Positions 7,933-16,219 of a DNA stretch of 37,360 bases are shown piece by piece (the stretch's first letter is position 1; the number at the start of each line of letters is the position of its first letter). The position numbers and the translations under genes are program-made. This DNA comes from Bryobacterales bacterium (GTDB lineage: Bacteria > Acidobacteriota > Terriglobia > Bryobacterales > Bryobacteraceae). Below the pieces are notes generated by a model, which did not search any database, was not told the DNA's origin, and worked only from the letters and a program-made list of their open reading frames with translations. The stretch is from positions 1 through 37,360 of the forward strand of contig PMOK01000113.1 in NCBI GenBank assembly GCA_003162425.1. The letters are read 5' to 3'.

Positions 7933-7949
7933 ACGGCGCATGGCGCCGT
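7933..7949. terminator. Hairpin between convergent genes
   Basis: A perfect stem ACGGCGC-ATG-GCGCCGT lies in the 28-base gap between the convergent ends of the VWFA-domain and PRTase genes. There is no clear U-tract on either side, so intrinsic termination is only a possibility. On the minus strand it is preceded by AGTAGCG, similar to the ends of the palindromic elements at 161-275 and 17641-17692. Confidence 0.4.
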
Positions 7950-7956
7950 CGCTACT

Positions 7957-8571
7957 TTAGATCCAAACTTTCTCGGCCGGCACTCCCCGCTTGCACATTT
8001 CGCACGATCCAGCGTCCTTGTAGTAGGTGGCATCCAGCTTGGCAAGCGAATAGAAGGGCAGGGGACTGAAGTCCGGAGTCTTCGGCGTGGGCTGGTAGAT
8101 GATCACCGCGAGCCCCACCACCTGCGCTCCGTTCGATTCCACCAAGCGCTTCAATTCTCCCAGGTTCCGGCCCGACCGCAGGATATCATCCACCAAAAGT
8201 ACCTTCTCGCCCGGCAACTGTTCCAGGTACTGTCGGAAACGCATCGGTCCTTTTTCTGTTTCGCGTTCCGCCCAATAAACTTTGTGCGCGCGCAGTGCCT
8301 CGCAAACGCCGTAGGCTACCGGCAATCCACCTGTGTCCGGACATACGATGGAAAGCTCCGAAATAATGGCCCGGATCTCAGCGTTAGCGCGCAGCAACCG
8401 GCTCAGGCCCACGCTCAGTATTTTGGCGTGTTGGTAGTATCGCATCGCCAGTTGCACTTGCATGTATTCGGTGGCGTGCAGGCCATTGGGGTATTCGAAA
8501 TGGCCGTCGCGGATGGCCCCGGTGCGCCGCAACAGGCTCACTACTTCGTCTTGAGTCGGAACTAAATGCAT
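7957..8571 (-). CDS. Orotate-phosphoribosyltransferase-like protein
   Basis: This 204-residue type I phosphoribosyltransferase has the PRPP-binding loop VLLVDDILRSGRNLGE, in which the DD pair and following G are the hallmark residues. The overall pattern (N-terminal GHFEYPNGLHATEYMQ, WAERETEKG before the PRPP loop, C-terminal CEMCKRGVP) resembles the PyrE group that ends in a CxxC knuckle. PyrE would convert orotate and PRPP to OMP in pyrimidine synthesis. No other pyr genes are near, so the substrate stays open. The start has GGAGAG just upstream. It lies 16 bases after the sugar transferase gene and is probably co-transcribed. Confidence 0.75.
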   Translation of the reverse strand: MHLVPTQDEVVSLLRRTGAIRDGHFEYPNGLHATEYMQVQLAMRYYQHAKILSVGLSRLLRANAEIRAIISELSIVCPDTGGLPVAYGVCEALRAHKVYWAERETEKGPMRFRQYLEQLPGEKVLLVDDILRSGRNLGELKRLVESNGAQVVGLAVIIYQPTPKTPDFSPLPFYSLAKLDATYYKDAGSCEMCKRGVPAEKVWI

Positions 8572-8587
8572 ATTCTCTCCACCCTGA

Positions 8588-9991
8588 TCAGCTTGCCCCC
8601 CGCCCCGTAAGCACGCGCGGAATTGTGCGTAGGATTATCTTCCAGTCTAGCGCTAAGGACCAGGTATCGATGTATTGCATGTCCATCTTCATCCAGGTTT
8701 CGAAATCCAGAGCATCGCGGCCGGCTACGGCCCAAAGACACGTAAGCCCCGGCCGCATGCGAAGCCGGCGGCGTTGCCATCTTTGATACCTTTCCACTTC
8801 TTCGGGGACTGCAGGCCGTGGACCGACCAGCGACATATCGCCCTTGAGCACGTTCCACAATTGCGGCCATTCGTCGATCGAGAACTTACGTAGGAACCAA
8901 CCGATCCGCGTAAGCCGGGGGTCGTTCGGGATCTTGAAGGCCGTGGATCGTTGATTGAGGTGCGCTACCGACGCTTTCAGCTCTTCGGCGTTGTCGCACA
9001 TGGAGCGGAATTTATAGAACACAAAGCGGCGGCCGTTCAGCCCGCAACGTTCCTGGCGGAAGATGGCCGGACCGGGTGAGGTGAGCGGAATCAGCAGCGC
9101 GATCAAGAGCATGAACGGCAGCAGCAGCACCAGCGCCGCGGCGGCCAGTAGGATGTCCGTGACGCGCTTCAAAAGCAGCCGGATTTCGTCGTGCGGAGCG
9201 GCTGAAAAGGTCAGCAACGGCGTGGTTCCCAGCCGGTCCAGATACACCTGACTGTTCACGTGCGGGAAGAAATCCACCACCACTCGCGTGCGCACGCCCT
9301 CCTCGTCGCACAGCAGGAAAACCTCCTCCATCCCAGCCAGCCTGCCGCTCTCCACGGCAAAAATGATCTCGTCGATCACCTGCTGGCGCAGTAATTCGGG
9401 CAGCTGCGATAGCGGATATTGTTGGTAGGCCTGAGACAACTCAACCTGCCCCGGCTCATCGTCCAGGAATCCCATCAGGCGAACGCCATAATCCGCCGAT
9501 TGTTCCAGCGCCGCTCCCAGATGCCGCGCGCTTGCGCCCGACCCCACCACCATCACGAAGTGGGCCGTGCCAAATTCCCGGCGCACCGTGCCGATGGCGC
9601 GCGCGAAGTTAATGCGAAACAGGCACAGCAGTACCCAAGCGTAAATCGCGAACAAAGCGACGAAAGAGCGGCTGAGGTCGAGACGAAGCATATACTCGGC
9701 CAGCACCAGCGAGATCGCGCCCAAAGCGCATTGCCGGAAAGTGTCGCGCAGAACCACGCGGGGATGCGCGGAGTCCAGCTTTTCGTAGATGTTGAACCAG
9801 TAGCCGATGGCGGTCCAACACAACATCGATATGATCAGCAGCAGCGTGGCCACCAAGAAATCGAGATAGAAAACCTTTTCGAATTGCAGCCGGATGCGCG
9901 TCTCGTAGGCGGCTAGGAAAGCTAGAGTAATGAGAAGTACGTCGGTAAGGCCGAAGATTGCCTTGACTTTTCTGTAATGCCTGCTGAACAC
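8588..9991 (-). CDS. Exopolysaccharide polyprenyl-phosphate sugar-1-phosphate transferase (WcaJ/WbaP-like)
   Basis: This membrane enzyme starts glycan assembly by loading a sugar-1-phosphate from a nucleotide sugar onto undecaprenyl phosphate. The 467-residue protein has about four N-terminal membrane segments, a CoA-binding-like nucleotide fold (VVGSGASARHLG), a further hydrophobic hairpin, and the C-terminal bacterial sugar transferase domain. There YKFRSM, PNDPRLTRIG, the catalytic Asp-Glu in KFSIDEWPQLWNVLKGDMSLVGPRP and RPGLTCLW are all intact. The sugar cannot be read from sequence. No other capsule genes are adjacent, which is unusual for such an enzyme. Confidence 0.92.
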   Translation of the reverse strand: MFSRHYRKVKAIFGLTDVLLITLAFLAAYETRIRLQFEKVFYLDFLVATLLLIISMLCWTAIGYWFNIYEKLDSAHPRVVLRDTFRQCALGAISLVLAEYMLRLDLSRSFVALFAIYAWVLLCLFRINFARAIGTVRREFGTAHFVMVVGSGASARHLGAALEQSADYGVRLMGFLDDEPGQVELSQAYQQYPLSQLPELLRQQVIDEIIFAVESGRLAGMEEVFLLCDEEGVRTRVVVDFFPHVNSQVYLDRLGTTPLLTFSAAPHDEIRLLLKRVTDILLAAAALVLLLPFMLLIALLIPLTSPGPAIFRQERCGLNGRRFVFYKFRSMCDNAEELKASVAHLNQRSTAFKIPNDPRLTRIGWFLRKFSIDEWPQLWNVLKGDMSLVGPRPAVPEEVERYQRWQRRRLRMRPGLTCLWAVAGRDALDFETWMKMDMQYIDTWSLALDWKIILRTIPRVLTGRGAS

Positions 9992-10059
9992 TCCGGAAAC
10001 AGCATAGCATGGCTAAAATACGTTGCATCCTGGAACTGGTGTGGTGAATCCTTAGATCC

Positions 10060-10590
10060 ATGGAAATTCCCGATCTTCGTTATCCCGTTGGTAAGTTCAA
10101 GTTTCCAGATGCTGTCACTCCGGAGGAGCGCGCGAAGTTCGTCGTGCAGATTGCCGAAGCGCCGGCCCGGATGAGAGCGGCCATCGCCGGCCTTTCCGAT
10201 GAGCAGATCGATACTCCCTACCGCCCTGGCGGTTGGACCGTCCGGCAGGTGGTGCATCACGTACCCGATAGCCATCTGAACAGCTACGTTCGATTCCGGT
10301 GGGCTTTGACTGAAGACGATCCGCCGATCAAGGCGTATTACGAGGATCGATGGGCGGAGCTTCCGGATGCGCGCACCGCGCCGGTGGAAGTCTCGCTCGC
10401 GCTGCTGGAATCGCTGCACGGCCGGTGGGGCGCCCTGCTCGGCTCGCTCACTGACGAGGATTGGAAACGCACCTTCCGTCATCCGGCGTTGGGCCCAGTC
10501 AGTCTCGAAAAGAACGCGGCGTTGTACGCCTGGCACGGACAACATCACGTAGCGCACATCACAGGATTGCGCGAGCGGATGGGCTGGTAG
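10060..10590 (+). CDS. YfiT/BstA-like DinB-fold putative metal-dependent protein
   Basis: The 176-residue protein belongs to the DinB/YfiT helical-bundle superfamily. The opening DLRYPVGKFKFP and the histidine motifs VVHHVPDSHLNSY and AWHGQHHVAHI, which form the three-His metal site, are characteristic of YfiT-like proteins. Characterised relatives include bacillithiol S-transferase BstA of Firmicutes. In Acidobacteria the thiol partner is uncertain, so I would not call it BstA. It is transcribed divergently from the sugar transferase gene, with a 68-base gap holding both promoters. Confidence 0.85.
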   Translation: MEIPDLRYPVGKFKFPDAVTPEERAKFVVQIAEAPARMRAAIAGLSDEQIDTPYRPGGWTVRQVVHHVPDSHLNSYVRFRWALTEDDPPIKAYYEDRWAELPDARTAPVEVSLALLESLHGRWGALLGSLTDEDWKRTFRHPALGPVSLEKNAALYAWHGQHHVAHITGLRERMGW

Positions 10591-10680
10591 GCCAGGCGGC
10601 AGGCGGTAGCCAGAACGAACGCCGATCCGGGTTTCTGCAGCCTGCCGCCTGGTGCCTGCCGCCTGTCGCCGTCGGCGTTA
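10591..10680. repeat. GGCAGGCGG repeat, copy A
   Basis: A left arm at 10593-10607 (CCAGGCGGCAGGCGG) faces a right arm at about 10638-10666 with two CCTGCCGCCTG units. CCAGGCGGCAGGC occurs in inverted form on both sides. It is the smallest of three related elements; the others are at 13066-13222 and 33793-33885. It fills the gap between the YfiT-like and oxidase genes and might slow or end transcription. Confidence 0.65.
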
Positions 10681-10691
10681 TCTTAAAGGTA

Positions 10692-11369
10692 ATGCCGACG
10701 GTGTCTGAGACCGCGGAACCGAAGCTGGCCGGTCCTCATGGCGGTGGACCGCGCGACTTGTGGCCGGACGATCCTGGAGGGGGCGGCGGGGACGATGGCG
10801 GCGAGTCACGATACATTCCGGACGCGGGCCTGTTCGCCATGCGGTTCGTCCTGCTATCCATCACCACTCTGTTCATCACCATCGGCATGGCCTACTTCAC
10901 GCGCTCCCGGACGGGGTTCAACTGGCAGCACATCCGCGTTCCGCGAATGCTATGGCTCAGCACGGCTCTGATTCTGGCCAGCAGTTGGACGCTGGAATCC
11001 GCACGTGGATTCTTGCAACAGAAAAACAGCCATCGCTATGCACGCTGGTTGGAACTCACGCTCGGTCTCGGTCTGGCTTTTCTCGCTTCGCAGCTCCTGG
11101 CGCTCCGCGAACTGGTGACGCAGGGGATTTATTTGCGCCACAATCCGCATAGCTCGTTGTTTTATGTGGTGACGGGCGCGCACGGAATTCATTTGCTCGG
11201 CGGCATGGCGGCCATATGTTACCTGCTGCTCCGCGCCTCGCTGCGGCCGGAGTCCGTGCTCCTGGATTTCCGGCGGCAGAGGACGCGAGCGGCCGTTTCA
11301 GCCCTCTATTGGCACTTTTTGACGTTGCTGTGGCTGGGCCTGTTCCTCAGTTTGCTGCTGTGGCCTTGA
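10692..11369 (+). CDS. ctaE: Cytochrome c oxidase subunit III-like protein
   Basis: Haem-copper oxidase subunit III is an integral membrane subunit that stabilises the oxidase core. From the ATG at 10692 the product has 225 residues with five membrane segments, the short five-helix form. The Gly/Asp-rich N-terminus (WPDDPGGGGGDDGG) is common in such proteins. Matching motifs are FYVVTGAHGIHLLGG and YWHFLTLLWLGLF. In the last one, the Asp usual in WHFxD is replaced by Thr. No subunit I or II gene is nearby, so this is an orphan copy. A longer in-frame reading upstream overlaps the YfiT-like gene and is not credible. The 3' end overlaps the convergent GNAT gene by 23 bases. Confidence 0.82.
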   Translation: MPTVSETAEPKLAGPHGGGPRDLWPDDPGGGGGDDGGESRYIPDAGLFAMRFVLLSITTLFITIGMAYFTRSRTGFNWQHIRVPRMLWLSTALILASSWTLESARGFLQQKNSHRYARWLELTLGLGLAFLASQLLALRELVTQGIYLRHNPHSSLFYVVTGAHGIHLLGGMAAICYLLLRASLRPESVLLDFRRQRTRAAVSALYWHFLTLLWLGLFLSLLLWP

Positions 11370-11796
11370 ACCGCATGCGCCACGCATGGCGCCCCGGGCC
11401 GTAGTAGCGCTTCACTATTTTGTCCCGCTGGAATCCGTACTTCTCGTAGAATCGAATGCCCGGCTCGTTCTTGGTCTCCACCATTAGCCACCACATTTTC
11501 ACGCCATACGCGCGCAATTCGGCGAGCGTGTGGTTGAGCATGGCCTCTCCGACGCCCGTGCGCCGGTCGCGTGGGTCTACGGCGATGGACGCGAGCTCCG
11601 CGTTCCTGGAACCGGCGCATGTGATGGTGTAGCCTGCGATGCGGCGTCGAACCGTGGCGACTAGAAACAGATCCGGACACTTACGGTGGAACGCGAGAAA
11701 CATTCTCTCATCCCAGGCATCGTTCCCGAATGAGGCTCGCTCGATGGCGAGAATGCGTTCGAGATCGGAGGTTTCAAATTTCCGGATGCGCGCCAC
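11347..11796 (-). CDS. GNAT-family N-acetyltransferase (RimI-like)
   Basis: The product has 149 residues from the GTG at 11796, where the fold begins (VARIRKFETSDLERILAIE). The acetyl-CoA pyrophosphate-binding motif appears as VDPRDRRTGVGEAML, followed by NEPGIRFYEKYGF, the typical end of the fold. It resembles RimI-type N-terminal protein acetyltransferases, but the substrate is not certain. A longer upstream reading is arginine-rich and not convincing. A 41-codon open frame ends eight bases before this start. Confidence 0.85.
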   Translation of the reverse strand: MARIRKFETSDLERILAIERASFGNDAWDERMFLAFHRKCPDLFLVATVRRRIAGYTITCAGSRNAELASIAVDPRDRRTGVGEAMLNHTLAELRAYGVKMWWLMVETKNEPGIRFYEKYGFQRDKIVKRYYGPGRHAWRMRFKATAAN

Positions 11797-11803
11797 TGGC
11801 CGC

Positions 11804-11929
11804 CTACGGCTTCGGTGCATCCGGGATCGACATATAGACCACCCACGAACCCACATTCTCACGATACTGGCTGGCCAACGGCGGCGTCGATCTCAGAATC
11901 CGCACAGTGTCGTCCAGCCGAAACGCCAT
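11804..11929 (-). CDS. Small hypothetical open frame upstream of the GNAT gene
   Basis: An ATG at 11929 opens 41 codons ending in TAG at 11804-11806, with the GNAT start only seven bases further on. The peptide begins MAFRLDDTVRILRSTP and has an ordinary bacterial composition. The first 15 residues faintly recall the N-terminus of DinB-type proteins, but the rest does not. It could be a real small protein, a leader or a remnant. There is no strong Shine-Dalgarno. Confidence 0.35.
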   Translation of the reverse strand: MAFRLDDTVRILRSTPPLASQYRENVGSWVVYMSIPDAPKP

Positions 11930-11973
11930 GCTGTCATTGTAATGCCGCTCGCCGATGCAGCATACTAATCATC

Positions 11974-13065
11974 ATGCTTTCTCGACGCGATGTTTTGAAA
12001 ACGGCAGCCGCGATGCCGGCGCTTTTGCAGGCGCAATCACCCAACGATACCGTTCGCGTAGCGGTGATCGGAGTGGGGAACCGCGGCTCCTACGACCTGA
12101 AAAATATACTAAAAGTGCCCGGCGTGAAAGTCGTCGCGCTTTGCGATCTCGATACCGAGCGTCTGGACAAGGCGAAGGCCCTGGTCAGCGCTACTGCCAG
12201 CGGCGAACCCGCTACCTATACCGATTTCCGGAAGATGCTCGACGAGCGCAAGGATATTGACGTCACCATCATCGCCACGCCCGTGGACACACACAAAATG
12301 ATCGCGATCGATGCCTTGGAAGTCGGCACCAGTGTGTATTGCGAGAAGCCGATGGCTACCACGCCCCAGGACGTCCGGCTCATGGTTGCGGCCGCCAAGA
12401 GCGCCAAAGGCGTCTTTCAGGCCGGCTTCCAGCTCCGGCATGATCCCAGGCGCCGCAGGTCAATCGAGTTTATTCATTCCGGCGGAATTGGCGACGTTCT
12501 CTTTTTGCAGGGTTATCGCCACACCGGCGATCTGCCGCATGACACGCCTTGGTATTTCGATCGCACCCGCTCCGGCGACAACATTGTCGAGCAGGCTTGT
12601 CACATCCTCGATCTGTTCACCTGGACAGTGGGCAAACATCCGCTGAGAGCCTTCGGCTCGGGCGGCATCAATTTTTTTAAGAACGATCCGCCCGGCCGCA
12701 CCACCATGGACAACTACGCGGTGATCTACGAATTCCCCGACGACCTGCGCCTCGAGTTCAGCCACATCTATTTCGATCCTCCGGGATTCTCGGGTGTGAA
12801 GGAACGTGTGTTTGGTGCAAAGGGCGCCATCGATCTCGCTACCGCAACCTGGATGGAGCGCGATAAGAAAGGCGAGATCAAGCTGGATGTCCCGGATGCT
12901 GCGGAGGATTCCACTTACCTATCGCTTGCCGCCTTCATCGACAACGCGCGCGCCCACAAGACGCCACTCAACAATGCAGAGTCGGCTGCAATGTCGACCA
13001 TGGTGGCGATGCTAGGCCGCAAGGCGATTTATGAGAAGCGGGTGGTGAGGTGGGAGGAGCTATAA
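11974..13065 (+). CDS. Gfo/Idh/MocA-family oxidoreductase with Tat signal
   Basis: The product is a 363-residue NAD(P)-dependent sugar-type dehydrogenase. From the ATG at 11974 it begins MLSRRDVLKTAAAMPALLQA, a twin-arginine signal, so it is exported folded. The Rossmann motif is VAVIGVGNRG, and the family signature CEKPMATT lies near residue 115-122, where the Lys is catalytic in relatives. GFQLRHDPRRR and the C-terminal domain with HILDLFTWTVG follow. Such exported forms are abundant in Acidobacteria and Planctomycetes and probably act on sugars or cyclitols. The substrate is unknown. Confidence 0.9.
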   Translation: MLSRRDVLKTAAAMPALLQAQSPNDTVRVAVIGVGNRGSYDLKNILKVPGVKVVALCDLDTERLDKAKALVSATASGEPATYTDFRKMLDERKDIDVTIIATPVDTHKMIAIDALEVGTSVYCEKPMATTPQDVRLMVAAAKSAKGVFQAGFQLRHDPRRRRSIEFIHSGGIGDVLFLQGYRHTGDLPHDTPWYFDRTRSGDNIVEQACHILDLFTWTVGKHPLRAFGSGGINFFKNDPPGRTTMDNYAVIYEFPDDLRLEFSHIYFDPPGFSGVKERVFGAKGAIDLATATWMERDKKGEIKLDVPDAAEDSTYLSLAAFIDNARAHKTPLNNAESAAMSTMVAMLGRKAIYEKRVVRWEEL

Positions 13066-13222
13066 CAGGCGGCAGGCTGCAGGCTGCAGGACGCAGGCTG
13101 CAGGAAGCAGGCGGCAGGAAAGCAGGTGGCAGGCTCCAGGCGGCAGGCGGCAGGAAAAGGACCGGCCACAGGATGCACGATCGCCACTACGGGGTTGCTG
13201 CCTCCTGCCGCCTGCTTCCTGT
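13066..13222. repeat. GGCAGGCGG repeat, copy B (largest)
   Basis: The 160-base gap between convergent genes is filled by direct copies of GCAGGCTGCAGG and GGCGGCAGG on the left and inverted copies on the right. An exact 18-base inverted match links 13101-13118 (CAGGAAGCAGGCGGCAGG) and 13204-13221. The central part (about 13150-13195) is unrelated to the arms. It could fold into a long stem and block read-through from either gene. Confidence 0.75.
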
Positions 13223-13225
13223 TCT

Positions 13226-14854
13226 TCAGCTCGGTTGTTCGAAATACCCTTGCGCCAACTCCGGCTTCTGCTCTAGCGCTTGCTTCCAGCAGTCGCGGGC
13301 TTCGTCCTGCTTGCCCTGGCTCTTGAGCACATGTCCCAGGTTGAGAAGAGCCTCTGGGAACGATGGCCGTTCCTGGAGTGCTTCCTTATACAGGCGCTCG
13401 GCGTCGTCTAGTTGACCGGACTTTTGCAACAGCAGGCCAGTGTTGTAGAACAACTCAGGACTCCGCTCGCCCTTCTCGATCAGCCGGGCTTGATAATCCA
13501 GCGCCTGGTCGAAGCTTTCACGTTCCACGGCCAGTGCCGCCAAACCGCGTAGCGCATCCACCGAGTTGGGATTCGACGCCAGGATCGCTTCGAAAGCACG
13601 AGTAGCGCCTTCCGAATCGCCCACGTTCCAGCAAGCGATTCCGAGATTGAGGTTCGCCTCCGGCCAATCTTGGCGCTTCTGGACGCAGGTCTGGAACGCT
13701 TCGCTCGCTCCCTGGTAATCGTTTCGTTCCAGCCGCAGATAACCAAGACGGAACCACACGTCCTCCAAATCTGGATTGCGTCCAAGCAGTTTTACGTAGA
13801 CTCGCTCGGCGTCTTCTTTGGCACCCTGCTTATCGAGAACCGAAGCGAGATTGTGTAAGACATCCACTAGATCCGGGGCAATCTCGAGAGCTTTCTCATA
13901 CGCTGTGCGGGCGGCGGCCAAGTCGCCGGATTCCTGATGAACGACGCCCAGGTTCACGTAAGCCTGCTTGGCGTCAGGACGGACGCGAGTGGCCTCCGAG
14001 TATGCTTTGGCCGCTTCTTCCAGCTTGCCCGTCTTCTGGTACGCCACGCCGAGATTAAACCAGCGATCGAAGTTGTCGGGCGTGTATTCCACCAGCTTCT
14101 GGCAGTAATGGCGGGCGGCTTCGTAGTCGTTGGAGGCGAAGGCGGAGGTAGCCAATCCCTCGAGCGCGGTTTGGGAATTCGGCCGCAGCGTCAATAACGC
14201 AGCCGAGTAGTCCGCGATCATGGCTTGATCCTTCCGGGCCATCCCGATGGTGACCATGTTCACCAGGCACTCTTCCGACTTCGGGTTCGCGGCCAGAAGC
14301 GATTGATAGATGCGTCCCGCTTCGTCGAAATTCCACTGCAACTGCAGTGTCACTGCTTTTCCAAACAATGCGGTGGGATGTTCGGGCTCTTCAGACAGTA
14401 CCCGATCGAAGCTCTCGGCGGCAGCCTCGACTTTGTCGAGATGCAACTGGCAGATGCCTAAACCTAGCCGGGCGTCGATGCGGCCCGGATCTGTCTCGGC
14501 GGCTTTTTCAAAGAATTCGGCTGCTTCCTGCCAGCGTCCCAGCTTCTCCAAGCACACCGCCATGTGGAAGTTGGCGGCGGAGTGCTTCGGATTCAGGCTA
14601 AGTACTTTCGCATAACTCTTGGAGGCGTCTTCATACTGGTCCAAGTCGTATTGAAGCTGAGCTTTCGCCGAGTAAATTTCCAGGCTTTCCTCGCCTTCAG
14701 CGAGCGCGCCGTTTATTTCATCCAGCGCTTCTTCGAGGTTCCCTTCCAGATGCAGTGAAACTGCTCTGGCAAGCGCCGGTACCTTGGCCGCTTTTGAGCC
14801 GTTCGGCGAGGTTGCGCCATTAGACGACGATGATCGCGATTTGCTTTGACTCAT
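13226..14854 (-). CDS. Tetratricopeptide-repeat protein
   Basis: The 542-residue protein is made almost wholly of about 14 TPR units of 34 residues, seen as repeated patterns such as A..LNLG.A....G....A...Y..AL...P (for example YVNLGVVHQESGDLAAARTAYEKALEIAPD). There is a Ser-rich N-terminal tail, no signal peptide and no membrane segment, so it is probably a cytoplasmic scaffold. It begins two bases after the stop of the zinc-ribbon membrane protein gene, so the two are very likely co-translated. The partner proteins are unknown. Confidence 0.9.
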   Translation of the reverse strand: MSQSKSRSSSSNGATSPNGSKAAKVPALARAVSLHLEGNLEEALDEINGALAEGEESLEIYSAKAQLQYDLDQYEDASKSYAKVLSLNPKHSAANFHMAVCLEKLGRWQEAAEFFEKAAETDPGRIDARLGLGICQLHLDKVEAAAESFDRVLSEEPEHPTALFGKAVTLQLQWNFDEAGRIYQSLLAANPKSEECLVNMVTIGMARKDQAMIADYSAALLTLRPNSQTALEGLATSAFASNDYEAARHYCQKLVEYTPDNFDRWFNLGVAYQKTGKLEEAAKAYSEATRVRPDAKQAYVNLGVVHQESGDLAAARTAYEKALEIAPDLVDVLHNLASVLDKQGAKEDAERVYVKLLGRNPDLEDVWFRLGYLRLERNDYQGASEAFQTCVQKRQDWPEANLNLGIACWNVGDSEGATRAFEAILASNPNSVDALRGLAALAVERESFDQALDYQARLIEKGERSPELFYNTGLLLQKSGQLDDAERLYKEALQERPSFPEALLNLGHVLKSQGKQDEARDCWKQALEQKPELAQGYFEQPS

Positions 14855-14856
14855 GC

Positions 14857-16215
14857 TCAGTTAAGATTCCCATTTCTGCCCTCGATTCCGTAGGGCGCAA
14901 GATATGCACACAATCTGCCCAGCGTGTCGTACTGATGCGAGACTTCCAGCCACCGAACGCGAGCCTTTTCGCCGCGGCCGCAGAACAGCCCAACGCCACC
15001 GCGCGGGATACGATCATCGGACCAGAAATCGATGAGCTGGTCCTGCGCCCGAATGGCAAAGTCACTGCCCGTGACGTCCACCCGGATGCGGTATAGCATG
15101 TCGGCGCGGGCACTGAACGGCAAACGCTTCTCCACGCGCGGCCCTTCCTTGCCTCCAATTACTGCATAGCGCACCACATGAACTTCCGGCAGAGGACCAG
15201 GCTTGACCACCAATAACTTCACGGCGTAGTAGTTATCCAAATTGGCCGCCCGGAAGGCGCAGCCCATGCCTTTCTGGTCGATTTCGCCCAGAAACTCGAA
15301 GCGATAGTCGGTCAGGTCTACGGTGGGCCGGAAAACCGCCAGCGGTCCGGGCTGCACAAAGCCGGACGCATCGTAGGACCAGCGCGTGGTCAAATTGGAT
15401 CGGCTCTCCCATCCATCCAGGCCCGATCGGAAGTCATCGGTGTAAGCGATGGCCGCACGGTCCAATATGTTTTTATTCAGGGTGGTCCAGCGATCTGCCA
15501 CCAGCTTTTGAACACCGCTGCCCGCCCCGCTCGGGATTTTCACTTTCGGCATCGAAGGACTAACGGCCAGCGCCAATAGAATCGGCAACAGCACCGTCAC
15601 AATTCTCAATTCGGACGGAGCCTTCCGCCAGACATCCACCAGCCAGCGCCAGGAGCGTGCCGCTTCGGTCGCCACATGCCCCATCGCCATACTATGGAAG
15701 CGCGGCTCGTTCGATTCCTCTTCCATCTCCGCCATCTCTGCGGGAACTTCGTCCACGCTCTCGGCCGGCTCGAATCGGGCGCCGGCCGCGGATGGTTCCA
15801 CATACGCGCCGGGCAGGACCGGGGTGGCCGGGAATTGCGGTTCAGCTTTGGGTTGCGCGATGCGGCGGCTGGGCGTATTGAAGAGTTGCGTTGCAAATGT
15901 TAGCGCGAGCAATCGCTCCGGCAATCCAAACCACTTCTTTGCCTCACGGGCTTCGGCCAGCGCCGAAAAGGCCGGCGCTGCCATGGTCTTCGGCCGGAAC
16001 TCCAGTGGTACCGGTTGCTTGAGATGCGGCGCGGGCGTCTCTCCAACAACACCTTCCAATCTTGTGTTGAAGGGGACCAATCCGCCTTCCGGCGGCGATA
16101 CAGCTTCTTCACCTCCCAACTCGGCGAACGCGATGCGATGTTCGTCGCAGCAGAATTCACCATCCGTCAGGGTGCGGAGCGGCGCAAGCGCGATATTGCA
16201 GTACCGGCACTTCAT
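14857..16215 (-). CDS. Zinc-ribbon, single-pass membrane protein with C-terminal sandwich-like domain
   Basis: The product has 452 residues from the ATG at 16215, which has GGTAGG upstream and begins MKCRYCNIALAPL. The N-terminal CRYC...CCDEH looks like a zinc ribbon. A Pro/Glu-rich linker follows, then one membrane segment (IVTVLLPILLALAVS, about residue 230). The outer part (about 280-430) resembles concanavalin/DUF1080-type beta-sandwiches: YTDDFRSGLDGWESRSN, YRFEFLGEIDQKGMGCAFRA, YYAVKLLVV and GGVGLFCGRGEKARV. No function is known. An upstream in-frame ATG at 16278 would add 21 poor residues and is rejected. Linked to the TPR gene. Confidence 0.8.
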   Translation of the reverse strand: MKCRYCNIALAPLRTLTDGEFCCDEHRIAFAELGGEEAVSPPEGGLVPFNTRLEGVVGETPAPHLKQPVPLEFRPKTMAAPAFSALAEAREAKKWFGLPERLLALTFATQLFNTPSRRIAQPKAEPQFPATPVLPGAYVEPSAAGARFEPAESVDEVPAEMAEMEEESNEPRFHSMAMGHVATEAARSWRWLVDVWRKAPSELRIVTVLLPILLALAVSPSMPKVKIPSGAGSGVQKLVADRWTTLNKNILDRAAIAYTDDFRSGLDGWESRSNLTTRWSYDASGFVQPGPLAVFRPTVDLTDYRFEFLGEIDQKGMGCAFRAANLDNYYAVKLLVVKPGPLPEVHVVRYAVIGGKEGPRVEKRLPFSARADMLYRIRVDVTGSDFAIRAQDQLIDFWSDDRIPRGGVGLFCGRGEKARVRWLEVSHQYDTLGRLCAYLAPYGIEGRNGNLN

Positions 16216-16219
16216 AGGC

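Noticed and set aside
10461..10691. An N-terminal extension of the oxidase subunit III gene
   Set aside because: It would overlap the YfiT-like gene in another frame and run through an intergenic repeat; the family begins at the ATG at 10692.
11815..11973. An upstream extension of the Gfo/Idh/MocA gene
   Set aside because: It has no family match, and the ATG at 11974 starts a perfect twin-arginine signal.
13066..13222. CRISPR array
   Set aside because: The units are short, variable, inverted and without regular unique spacers, and no cas genes are present.
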